This document shows, one piece after another, positions 11,733 to 22,900 of a stretch of DNA of 64,000 bases. This DNA is from Arenicola marina (taxonomy: Eukaryota > Annelida > Polychaeta > Arenicolidae): the NCBI GenBank assembly GCA_964019135.1, contig OZ025249.1, positions 38,887,759-38,951,758 on the forward strand, given 5' to 3'. Position numbers and translations under genes: made by a program. Every line of letters starts with the position of its first letter. The stretch's first letter is position 1. Below the pieces are notes generated by a model. It was not told where the DNA came from. It did not search any database and worked only from the letters and a program-made list of their open reading frames with translations.

Positions 11733-13333
11733 CTGGAACGGTAACGCTTATGTACGAACCGGGGGTGAAAACTATCCAAATTTATATCTGTACATTGCAG
11801 GGATTCAAAGTCCTAATCCTTTTCGGTATTGAGCTACAGGCAGCTAAAGTCCAAAATATGTAAAACGGGCTAGTGGTTCGCTGCAATGCGACAGAAACAC
11901 GACCGTCGCTGTCACTAGCTGTCACTGTTGTGGTTACGCACTGTCGAAAGGATGCCTGACCGGATTCGATGACAGCGCCCCGCTAGAGATCCGTGCGGTT
12001 GGCGCTGTGCCCTGTCTGTGCACATGGGTCGTGCCTCGAATCCGTTTTGGCGAGGGTCCCAGCTAACTGATTAAACCCGGACTTGCTCCACGGTCCAGCT
12101 GCCGCAAGAAGATACACGCCCACAAGTGTCCAACAAGCGTCCCGACTGCTGACGTTGCAGGCTGCAATCCGTATTGACAAGCTGTCCTTAAGTCTCCCCC
12201 CCCACCCCCTCACCAACCCCCGGACATTGGGAACAAAGCTGGTGCTTGGCTGTCTTGATGTCGTGGCGCCGCCCCACCCCCACCCCCCGGAAAGTAGGGA
12301 TACAAATAACCCAGTAAACAACGCACATAAAGCTGATGCCTGGCTATAGATGCGTGACGCCCACTTATTGATGACACTGCGCGTAGACAGTCGATTGTGC
12401 TCGTTCCCCACATAACCTCGGCCCCAGGTAACTGCTAACCTCACGGTTGCCCTCAGCGGTGCTGGGGTTACGACTGGTTTTAAGGGATGTCTGGGCAGAA
12501 TTCTGCATTTTTAATGAAGAACTAGAAAAAAGTTTAGACATTATGTTGTCGTACTATCACAATGGAGGGTTTAAGCGAAAATATTTCAAAATAAGACTGG
12601 ATCAAAGTTAGAAACGCTTCACGCCTATTTACAATAGATGGTAACCACGGTGTATTTTATGGCACACGATGTCGAATATATCTTCGATTAGATTCATTTT
12701 AATATTTGCGAATGAAGAATATTTATGGTGACGTGGGGCAGAGTGACTATGACGCAAGCGGAACGTCCTGTCCGGAAAATTGAATCGATTACGTCATACG
12801 ACAGTAAAACCCCGACAAAACAAGCATCTATATGTAGTACTGCTAATAACAGGGACAACTCAACGTGGCACTCTACAACTTGACGGTTCCTAACTTTTAC
12901 ACCCGTCCGTGTACATTCTGCCTTGCCATTTTTTTCCTCATTGGCATACAACTCGCCTGACACTGACAGTCACTCGTAGCAACCATCGGAAAGTACGTAT
13001 CACTTACCGTGATTGACATAGCATCGACGTGGAGCGTAAGCAGGGTCCGTCTCATCAGGTCTCGATCATATCCCGTAGTGACTGCGCAGCGACATCGGTG
13101 AGCATGGGTGCTTTCCGAAAATTAGGACACGCCGTGGCTGGGATCTGGATTCCGCGTGCTGCTTCAGAATGCCCCCATTTTTTTTCCTTGTTCCGTGTGT
13201 GTTAGATATAGCCGATAGTGGTGTGAGCGTCGTATTTTGGGAAGCGCAAGCTAGGCGGGGCAGCGGTTTTTCGCAGTCAGTTTTAACCGGAGAGGAGGTC
13301 GGGGTCATGGTCTCTCCTTTTTGGCGTTTTATT
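11733..13333. other. No gene recognised; presumed 5' flank of the metalloproteinase
   Basis: Upstream of the metalloproteinase ATG. It contains C-rich runs near 12195 and 12275 and several ORFs without recognisable domains (the longest, 11983-12444 on the minus strand, is of biased composition). No promoter element stands out. Confidence 0.4.
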
Positions 13334-14346
13334 AAGACGAAAATCTACGGTTTTCGTCTTATGTCGGTGTGTTCGGTTTGTCTGTGAGTCTGTTTGTTTG
13401 TTTGTCTTGTCGCACCATATCTGTCGAATGCCTTAAGATATCGACTTCAAAATTCACAAAATGATGCGAAATGGCAATCGTCAGGCTCAGTTCGTAGATG
13501 GGCCATGTAGGTCAAAGGTCAAGGTCACAGGAATTTTTCGAAATTCGCTTAACCATTAAAAGATAGGACCAAAAAACGGAAAAATCGCTATAACGTTCGC
13601 AGTTTCCATTTAATCACGCTGCAAATTATTTCACGTATTGGGCCCATTAGTACCTTCTATATCGTCTTTCATTTATGCAAATTGCCCAAATAGTTCTCCC
13701 GCTAAAAATTCCAAAAGTTTAACATGGGACCCTACGGGAGCATTTTGGCGGGAAAATGGCCTCCCCAATTTCTCCATGAAGCGGACCTGTCAGACAAACC
13801 ACACCTTGCGTGAGAGACATGACACTAGTAGTTGGGTGCAAATTACTATATTGATCAAGGTCACGCTTCCAAGGTCAAGGTCACATCAAAGTCATGGTTA
13901 CGAAACCTGTTTCTCCGAGTAACTTCGTTAATATTTGGTCTAGAGATTCGGGGTTTGTTTCAGAATATTCTTCAGAGACAGGCGCAAAAGCAATGTGGCC
14001 TCAGATTTCGCCTCACATTTATGGTTTTCGAGTTATTGGATGATCAATTTTGACATTGCCGATAGTGCAAACAACTCGCTGTGACTACATAAATGCGGGT
14101 AGATGACTCATATGTGATGGAATATGTACTGACATCATGTATGCTAAATTCCATCGAAATCGAACCAGTAGTTTCGACGTTGGCAAATAATCACACTTTA
14201 ATATGGCCAATCCCATTATAAAGCCTCGATACGCCAAATGACTCACGGCGTGGTGACGACGTTTCAGCCCCGTCGATATTGCATGTACATAGTCGCAGTC
14301 GGTACTAACAGGTTCAAGTTGCACCTATCACCCCGATTTTCGTCTT
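13334..14346. mobile_element. Non-autonomous DNA element with AAGACGAAAATC ends, copy 1
   Basis: It starts with a near-palindrome (AAGACGAAAATC, then the inverse TTTTCGTCTT within 27 bases) and ends with GATTTTCGTCTT, the inverse of the start, so the ends are terminal inverted repeats. The interior, including AGGTCAAAGGTCAAGGTCAC and TCGCTGTGACTACAT, is shared at high identity with the copy at 20284. No transposase is seen. About 1.0 kb, apparently end to end. Confidence 0.75.
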
Positions 14347-14388
14347 TCTCAAGCTATGCTTGACAAATCTCGTGCTACGTCTGTGTAC

Positions 14389-14786
14389 ACCTGGTTTCCC
14401 GGGCCTGGGTTTCCTGGGCCTGGACCCCGGGCCTGCGACACGGGCCTGGGTCTCCGGGCCTGGGTTTCCTAGGCCTGGACCCCGGGCCTGGGGCCCCGGG
14501 CCTGGGTCTCCGGGCCTGGGTCTCCGGGCCTGGGTCTCCGGGCCTGGGACCCGGGCCTGGGTCTCCGGGCCTGGGTTTCCTAGGCCTGGACCCCGGGCCT
14601 GTGACCCCGGGCCTGGATCCCCGGGCCTGGGTCCCCGGGCCTGGGTTTCCTGGGCCTGGGTCCCCGGGCCTGGGTCCCCGGGCCTGGGTTCCCTGGGCCT
14701 GGGTCCCCGGGCCTGGGTCCCCGGGCCTGGGTCTCCGGGCCTGGGACCCTGGGCCTGGGTCCCCGGGCCTGGGTCCCCGGGCCTGT
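14389..14786. repeat. 15-bp GC-rich minisatellite (CCGGGCCTGGGTCTC)
   Basis: About 26 tandem units of 15 bases, each with two GGG runs on the plus strand. The period is a multiple of 3, which creates long Gly/Pro-rich ORFs on both strands that I do not regard as genes. The GGG runs are compatible with G-quadruplex formation. Confidence 0.93.
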
Positions 14787-14899
14787 GATAATGGTATGAA
14801 CGATATGAACCAAATCAAATTCCCAAGGTTAAATATGCCAAGTTGGACCGGTTTGTTCGAAGCTCAGGTTATTGGATTCGAGTCATTTAGGGTTGCCGT

Positions 14900-15545
14900 G
14901 TGTTAAATGTGGGTGGAGAGGGAGGGGGGGGGCATCGTAAGACGGGGGAGGGGGGGGGTGAGGATGCATCGTGGAAAGGGAGGTGAGGAGGGGTCGTAGA
15001 ACGGGGGTGGGGGTGAGGAGGCGTCTTAATTTGGGAAGTGAGGGTGAGGAGAGAACGTAGGACATGGGTTGGGGTGAGAAGGAAACGTAGGATACGGGTG
15101 GGGGTGAGGAGGGAACGTAGAACAGGGGTGGGGATAAGCAGGGAACTTAGGACGGGGGTTGCAGTGAGGAGGGGTCGTAGGATGTGGCATGGGTGAGAGG
15201 GGGTCGAGGGATGAGAGGTGTGGGTGAGAGGGGGTCGAGGGATGAGAGATGTGGGTGAGAGGGGGTCGAGGGATGAGAGGTGTGGGTAAGAGGGGGTCGA
15301 GGGATGTGAGGTGTGGGTGAGAGGGGGTCGAGGGATGAGAGGTGTGGGTGAGAGGGGGTCGAGGGATGTGAGGTGTGGGTGAGAGGGGCTTAAGGGATGA
15401 GGGGTGGGTGAGAGGGGGTCGAGGGATGAGAGGTGTGGGTGAAAGGGGGTCGAGTGATGAGGGGTGGGGGAGAGGGTGTCGAGGGATGTGAAGTGTGGGT
15501 GAGAGGGGGTCGCGGGATGTGAGGTGCGGGTGAGAGGGGGGATAA
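14900..15545. repeat. 31-bp minisatellite (GGGTGAGAGGGGGTCGAGG...), first block
   Basis: Purine-rich plus strand with units of about 29-31 bases. The first 250 bases carry a diverged variant (GGTGAGGAGGGAACGTAGGA) and the rest carries the main GAGAGGGGGTCGAGGGATG unit. The block ends in a unique flank that reappears at the end of the second block. Confidence 0.92.
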
Positions 15546-15724
15546 GATGAAGGTTATGGGTCACTGAGTACGACGAGTGGACTTGCAACTTGAGAACGAA
15601 GCAACTAAGACGATCACGTAGGAAGTATAAACATGCAGAAATTGGGACGTTTGTTCTTGCTACGAAAGCTCAGTGTGGACTTCCCACTTCCAACTTTCGA
15701 ATTCTCATTTTAAACTGTCTATTA
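15546..15724. repeat. Unique flank, copy 1 of a duplicated 180-bp segment
   Basis: About 180 bases starting GATAAGATGAAGGTTATGGG and ending AAACTGTCTATT are almost identical to 17358-17537. The last units of the preceding minisatellite match too, so the duplicated block is minisatellite end plus unique flank. Confidence 0.9.
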
Positions 15725-15734
15725 TTTTTGTTTG

Positions 15735-17357
15735 TGAGAGGGGGTCAAGGGATAAGAGGTGTGGGTGAGAGGGGGTCGAGGGATTTGAGTTCTGGGTGAG
15801 AGGGGGTCGAGGGATGTGAGGTGTGGATGAGAGGGGGTCGAGGGATGAGAGGTGTGGGTGAGAGGGGGTCGAGGGATGTGAGGTGTGAGTGAGAGGGGCT
15901 CGAGGGATGTGAGGTGTGGGTGAGAGGGGGTCGAGGGATGTGAGGTGTGGGTGAGAGGGGGTCGAGGGATGAGGGGTAGATGAGAGGGGCTCGAGGGATG
16001 AGAGGTGTGGGTGAGAGGGGGTCGAGGGATGAGGGGTGGGTGAGAGGGGCTCGAGGGATGAGAGGGGTTCGAGGGATGAGGGGTGGATGAGAGGGGGTCG
16101 AGGGATGTGAGGTGTGGGTGAGAGGGGGTCGAGGGATGTGAGGTGTGGGTGAGAGGGAGTCGAGGGATTTTAGGTGTGGGTGAGAGGGGGTCGAGGGATG
16201 AGGGGTGGGTGAGAGGGGCTCGAGGGATGAGAGGGGTTTGAGGGATGAGGGGTGGGTGAGAGGGGTTCGAGGGATGAGAGGGGTTTGAGGGATGAGGGGT
16301 GGGTGAGAGGGGGTCGAGGGATGTGAGGTGTGGGTGAGAGGGGGTCGAGGGATGAGAGGTGTGGGTGAGAGGGGATCCAGGGATGAGAGGTGTGGGTGAG
16401 AGGGGGTCGAGGGATGTGAGGTGTGAGTGAGAGGGGCTCAAGGGATGAGAGGTGTGGGTGAGAGGGGGTCGAGGGATGTAAGGTGTGGGTGAGAGGGGGT
16501 CGAGGAATGAGGGGTGGGTGAGAGGGGCTCGAGGAATGAGAGGTGTGGGTGAGAGGGGGTCGAGGGATGAGGGGTGGGTGAGAGGGGATCGAGGGATGAG
16601 AGGTGTGGGTAATAGGGGGTCGAGGGATGTGAAGTGTGGGTGAGAGGGGGTCGAGGGATGAGAGGTGTGGGTAATAGGGGGTCGAGGGATTTGAGGTGTA
16701 GGTGAGAGGGGGTCGGGGGCTGAGAGGTGTGGGTGGGAGGGGTTCGAGGGATGTGAGGTGTGGGTGAGAGGGGCTCAAGGGATGAGGGGTGGGTGAGAGG
16801 GGATCGAGGGATGTGAGGTGTGGGTGAGAGGGGGTCGAGGGATGAGAGGTGTGGGTGAGAGGGGGTCGAGGGATGAGAGGTGTGGGTAATAGGGGATCGA
16901 GGGATGTGAGATGTGGGTGAGAGGGGGTCGAGGGATGTAAGGTGTGGGTGAGAGGGGGTCGAGGGATGAGGGGTGGGTGAGAGGGGCTCGAGGGATGAGA
17001 GGTGTGGGTGAGAGGGGGTCGAGGGATGAGAGGTGTGGGTGAGAGGGGGTCGAGGGATGTGAGGTGTGGGTGAGTGGGGGTCGAGGGATGAGAGGTGTGG
17101 GTAAGAGGGGGTCGAGGGATGTGAGGTGTGGGTGAGAGGGGGTCGAGGGATGAGAGGTGTGGGTGAGAGGGGGTCGAGGGATGTGAGGTGTGGGTGAGAG
17201 GGGCTTAAGGGGTGAGGGGTGGGTGAGAAGGGGTCGAGGGATGAGAGGTGTGGGTGAAAGGGGGTCGAGGGCTGAGGGGTGGGGGAGAGGGTGTCGAGGG
17301 ATGTGAAGTGTGGGTGAGAGGGGGTCGCGGGATGTGAGGTGCGGGTGAGAGGGGGGA
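15735..17357. repeat. 31-bp minisatellite, second block
   Basis: About 52 units of the GAGAGGGGGTCGAGGGATGAGAGGTGTGGGT family, with some 28-base units lacking GAG or TGT. Long minus-strand ORFs of Ser/Pro/His/Thr-rich repeats cross it and are by-products. It lies between the two copies of the 180-bp unique flank. Confidence 0.93.
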
Positions 17358-17537
17358 TAAGATGAAGGTTATGGGTCACTGAGTACGACGAGTGGACTTG
17401 CAACTTGAGAACGAAGCAACTAAGACGATCACGTAGGAAGTATAAACATGCAGCAATTGGGACGTTTGTCCTTGCTACGAAAGCTCAGTGTGGACTTCCC
17501 ACTTCCAACTTTCGAATTCTCACTTTAAACTGTCTAT
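17358..17537. repeat. Unique flank, copy 2 of the duplicated 180-bp segment
   Basis: Near-identical to 15546-15724, diverging immediately after AAACTGTCTATT. This marks one end of a large tandem duplication of minisatellite plus flank. Confidence 0.9.
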
Positions 17538-18956
17538 TTCCTCATATTCCCAAATGTCCAGGTATCGTGTGTCGTTTCTTTCGTTATTGAAGGAAAATTA
17601 CAAGTGAGACTCGAGCTCCAAAGTCGAAATTGTCCAGTCTTTAGAAAATATTACCGCAGTTAGCAGCGCTTGGCTATGGTAAAGATCATCGATAAAAAAG
17701 TATCTCAAATATCTCAAAGTATCTAAAATATATCATATCATAAGGTTCAGTCGTAGGCCCATTTAATCATTGTGTTCAAATATATGGACAGCTTCGGATT
17801 TCGTTGATAGCTGTACTAATTAGATCTAACTACCACGCTGGCAGAATATGAAATTGGTTTAATAGCGTTCCCTAATTCCTACAGTGATTGAAATATTGTT
17901 TTCATGTTATGCTTTGGAATAAAATGTGACAATGCTAAGCTCACAACTTGGGGATATCGGAATCGATATAGGCACGGAAGCCATATTCGCTATGATATCC
18001 GTAATAAGAACTATGAATATGCGCGACTATATATGCGGGGGCAAGTGGTTATATTTAGCTATCGATGTTAGATCCATTTGCACTCCCCTCGATCCCCCAA
18101 CACCCACTCCTACTCCCTCGTCATGATTTCCGAAATAATTTTAGACCAGCTTGTAACAAACAATCTCCAACATCTCCCTCTTCCTATCTAACCACCCTCT
18201 CTCTCCCTCCTTCTCTATGTCATTCTCTCTCTCCCTTTCGCTTTCTACCCTTTCTCTCCCCCCCTCTTTCTGTCCTCATGTTAGTCCCACTGGCGACAGT
18301 TGTTGCTCAAAAAAGTCCCATTTGATACCAATAGGCGGTTGAGGCGTGTGCGTGATTTTGTTGCGTGAGCGAACACGTGTACTTTCTTGAAAAAGGGATC
18401 AAAAAAACCATTTTCATGTTATACTATGATACATAAACTTCACATTTACCGTCAAACTTGCACCCGTTCATACCAGTATGTGCCAGCTTAGCTCTCTATT
18501 TTGATACAACTCAAATCATGCGATGTGCGGTAATACTTTTCCTGAAAACAGGTCTCGAAAATCCTGTTCAAATAGTTGTTGAGGGTTGGTCACGATTCAA
18601 TAAGCAAATGATTGCTAAGGCCGGAAAATTAAAGAGTATGTGGTGTATGCAAATATAATCCTTTCCAACGACGCAATAAATTGCAAGCCTGTTAAGCTTT
18701 TCCAAGAATGCAAAACAGATCCTAAAATTATTCACACTAGACAAAAAATATATGATAATTCTCGCACTCACTTGACTGCGGCCCATTGTGACACCAGGTC
18801 TTGGATAAACCCATATCGCAATGTCCGACCGGGTACTTTCGAAAAAGTGTGTTATGTGTATTGACATTTGCACACTTTAGCGTTGATAAACAAAAAAGGA
18901 GTATTAGCTGTAGAAGATGACTTCTATTTCATGTGTATATGACATGTCTGGCGATA
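17538..18956. other. No gene recognised
   Basis: Single-copy-looking AT-rich sequence with a pyrimidine-rich stretch around 18060-18290 (CTCTCTCCC-type). ORFs are short and without recognisable family. Confidence 0.35.
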
Positions 18957-19158
18957 CAGGGGCGGATCTAGGACATCGGTCTCTGAAAACTTCCGACCGG
19001 GGGTGTGGAGTGTGCTCTCAGAAAAACTCCCTACCGGGGGGGGGGGGGGGGGCTCGGAGAAGCCGACTTTAACAGTGTATGTTCAGGTTCTCAAGAGGGG
19101 GGGGGGGTTGCAACCAACCCCCGTAATCCCCCCCCCCTCACTCCTAGATCCGCCCCTG
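18957..19158. mobile_element. MITE with CAGGGGCGGATCTAGGA terminal inverted repeats
   Basis: The left end CAGGGGCGGATCTAGGA and the right end TCCTAGATCCGCCCCTG are perfect 17-base inverted repeats. The interior holds two long poly-G runs and a poly-C run. The TIR resembles hAT-type MITEs seen in many animals (from memory). No clear 8-bp target duplication remains. A truncated relative may be the GGGCGGAGCTAGAATTTT sequence at 24311, next to the decapitated calcyphosine exon. Confidence 0.75.
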
Positions 19159-19739
19159 CCATATACGCCAAATGTATGATTTGTTAAAAAAATACTGTGT
19201 CCCAACATTTGTATCGCTAATGAAAACAAGAAACACCCAGTATTTATATCAACTTGGACAGTTTATTTTTTACGCAAGCAGACAGCGAGAATGCACCGTA
19301 AAGTAATATTAATATTTAGTATTAGGATCGATTAATGAGACAGACAAGCATAGCGGTCGATACGGTGTTAGAATTCGTCGAGTGTAATACAAACTTGCGT
19401 GGCCAACACCTGCAGAATTTGGTAGATTTTAAAACATAGGCGGCGGAAGTGGACGGGACCAGGCTGGACTGGTAACTTAATTGTGAGGGGCTTGGCCCTT
19501 CAACAATCTTATCGCTTTATTCCAGTTGTGTTTATAGCCAGAATGGGATTTTTAGGATTGATGGGTAATTTCATAAGATAATAAAATAAGCTGAAGTACA
19601 CTATTGACATGTGAAACGAAAATACGCAATGTACCCAATCCACCCCACACACCCGCCCCAATATATTATCTGTTCCGCCGCCTTTGCATAAAAGACGTAC
19701 ATAAGTATTCTGTCAATACCAGCGTGCACTGTGCATTAT

Positions 19740-19992
19740 AGAGTTCTCACTGTACGATATACACCAGCCATTTACGAAGAAGCTCCCTCCCTTCTTGCAG
19801 AAACAGTTTCCATAACGTAAGAGACGAAAATAAATGAAGGGATTGTCTTTCTGGCCGACTTTCATGGAGAAATATTACCCCTCACCAAGGAAAGACAATT
19901 CTGACATGCGCAAGCCACACCCACATCCCGCGGACGTGGACGTCTACGTAACCGGCCCATAATGCAACATTCTCCCGGTTCAGGTGGAATAA
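19740..19992 (-). other. Putative 3' UTR of calcyphosine copy A
   Basis: These 250 bases downstream of the copy A stop align with 32330-32577 downstream of the spare terminal exon: shared GATATACACCAGC, CCATAACGTA, CAAGGAAAGA, TCTGACATGCGCAAGCC and CTACGTAACCGGCCCATAAT. The conservation shows that exon and 3' flank were duplicated together. Confidence 0.6.
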
Positions 19993-22900
19993 TCAAATCT
20001 TCCAGGCGTTTTTCATCAAGCGACGAAAGACGGCGTCGTCAGTGATAAAGGCGCTCGCACCGAAGTAGTAATCCATGAACTGGTCCTCAGAGATCTGCAT
20101 GATAAAATAAACGCAAAATACTGATTAATAAAACAATACTAAATTAACCTCACGACTAAAATTGAAGGTCCCCCCCCCTCCCCTCCAATATACTTACAGC
20201 GTGGCGTAACAGTAACTCCAAAGCCAAGTAGGAGAAGACGTGTAGGTGTGTGTGTGGGCGGTGTAGTTGAACTGGTGCTCTTGAAGACGAAAATCTCGAT
20301 TTTCGTCTTATGTCGGTGTGTTCCGTTTGTGTGTCTGTGTCTGTCTGTCTGTCAGTCTCGTAACGCATTATCTTTCAAATGCCTTAAGAGATCGACTTCC
20401 TAATTCACAAAAAGGTGCGGAATGGCAATCGTCAGGCTAAGTTCGTAGATGGGCCGTGTAGGTCAAAGATCAAAGTCACAGGAATTTCGCTGAACCATTG
20501 AAAGATAGGACCAAAATTCGGGAAAATCGCTACTACTGTCACAGTTTTTCTTTAATGACGCTCAAAATTAATTCACGTATTTGGCACATAGGTACCTTGT
20601 ATAACATTTTTAAATTTTTCAAATCGCCTGGATAGTTTTTCTATGAAAAATTCCCAAAGTTTAACATGGGACCCTACGAGAGCATTTTGGCGGGAACACG
20701 GCCTCCTCAAGTTCTCCATGAAGGGGAACAGTGAGACAAAGGACACCTTGCGTGAAACATGATATTAGTATTTGGGCGCAAAAGTATTATATTGATCAAG
20801 GTCACGCCTCCAAGGTAAAGGTCACAGCAAGGTCAAGGTAACGAAACATGTTTTCCTGCGTACTCCGTTAATATTGGGTCTACAGATTCGCTGTTTGTTT
20901 GAGAGTATTTCTCAGAGAGAGGCTCAGATTTTTCCGGAAACTGAGAGTTTTTCGAGTAATTGACTAATGAAGTTTTGATGTCATTAAAATTGTAAAAAAA
21001 TCGCTGTGACTACATGAATGCAGGTAGATGACTCATGTGCTGGAATATGTACCCATATTACTGGTATCATGTTTGCCAAATGGCATCGAAATCGAACCAG
21101 TAGTTTGGACGCTAGCACATAATCACACTTTAACATAGCCAATCCCATTATAAAGCCTTGTTACGCCAAACGACTGACGGCGTGGTGACGTTTCGGCCTA
21201 TAACCCAGTCGATATTGCATGTGCATAATTGCAGTCGGTACTAACATGTTAAAAAAAAACATGTGGGGGGGCATTTTCTGAGAAGTCCTCCCCCACCCCT
21301 CACCCCCCCCCCCCCCCCCCAACTCAGATGCCAGATTGCCCTTCCTGCAGCCACAGAACTGGGGCTACGGTCGGGTGCGCTAACCACTACTCCAGCGAGG
21401 TCCCGGGGAATGTGGCTGGACCATCCATCTCAACTTTTTACAACCTTACTAGCGCCGGAATTGTAGTTCTTGAAGTAAATATAAATCTAGTAATGAAACA
21501 TAATATAACTAAATAATAGAGATAACATTAACGGTTGAAATGCATGACGGACGGGTGAGAAGTTGCTTCAATCTATTGGACCAAGAAGGTATTCCAACCT
21601 AAACTGCTACTTCTTCATCTAAAGGGGTCATTTATTTTTATAGTTGCATGTCGAGCTCTTTCCCGCCAAAACTACAGAGGTCAAAATACAAATAAGAAAC
21701 TTTCTTTCAATCATTTAAGATTTCTTTTGTCTGTACTCCACCCATGTCAGACTGCCAAATAGTGTCTCTTATGCTTGCCAGTGATATCAATTTACCACAA
21801 GTTTTCATTTTAGTGGTAAATGTCATCCGTTTGGGGGCTTCGCGATGCTTTGGTATAAGTAGCAGTGCTGCGACAGAGTTCTGTGGTGTCTCGGGATAGA
21901 CACGTTTCCCACACCACAGCCGAAACGGCGATGTTGATCAGGTTTCTGAATTTATAGAATGAAACAATCGAGTTGTCTGCACATTTTGATATAAATTTCG
22001 CGTGGGCTTAATTTTGGCGGGATAGAACCTGACATGCAACTTTAAAAGCTCCAACAGATCAGATTTCCAGCACTGTCATTTGTCCCATTTGGGGGTTTTG
22101 TTCTGTAACTAATAACCCTAAAATTATAAACTAATTCAAACTGAAAATGAACTTCTAAACTGCAACGGCCAGGGGGAGTATTGCAATGTTCTAATTTGTC
22201 TTACCTGTCCGTCCTTGTCCTTCGGCGAGTCAAAGTTATCTAAAACCTGTCTCAAGCACTGATCTTCGGTCCACTCTCCCGAAAGGAACTTTCTGCATTT
22301 GTTGGCATCGTAAACTCTTTTCAGGTCATCCACTGTTACCACACCGTCTCCACTCTTGTCCAACTTCTGAAAGGCCTTCTTTATCAGGGACTTTCGTGAA
22401 TCGCTGATAGGCGGCTGAGAGAAGGAAACAAATCGATGGTTACATTATCATTAACATATGTACACCGAAGGACCAGTCAGTGACGAACATAAGATAGGAA
22501 TACGGTATGGTTCAAAATATCGTAACCACAATGCAAGAATCAGTCATCAGCAGAAATAGATAAGATCATCATTCGCACAATAATACCGTCAATAATCATC
22601 TTTAACGGCAATTTTTGCATTCTGAAATTTTGAAATTCTGAAATTTCCATTCGCAAAGATGAGCGAGAACCCCCGAACTCCGGTACGATGGCTGGCCTGG
22701 CACAGCACACTCGACAAGGCCGGGCGCGCTAACCACCAGACAATTCGGGTGGCTCCCAGAGGGGCGCGAACCTCGCGTCGGGCACTACAGCTGGCCCGGC
22801 AGAGCACACTCGAAGGCCAAGCGCGCAAACCACCGAACATTTGGGTGGCTCTCATCGGACCGTAACTACCAGGCCGGTTTCTCAATTAAAACGGGGACGC

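Noticed and set aside
11983-12444. 153-aa minus-strand ORF upstream of the metalloproteinase
   Set aside because: No recognisable domain, no splice-site support, biased composition over C-rich sequence.
14360-14818. Gly/Pro-rich ORFs on both strands
   Set aside because: 15-bp GC-rich minisatellite; period is a multiple of 3.
14887-17403. His/Pro/Ser/Thr-rich proteins on the minus strand
   Set aside because: Translation of the 31-bp minisatellite only; the open frames stop at array edges.
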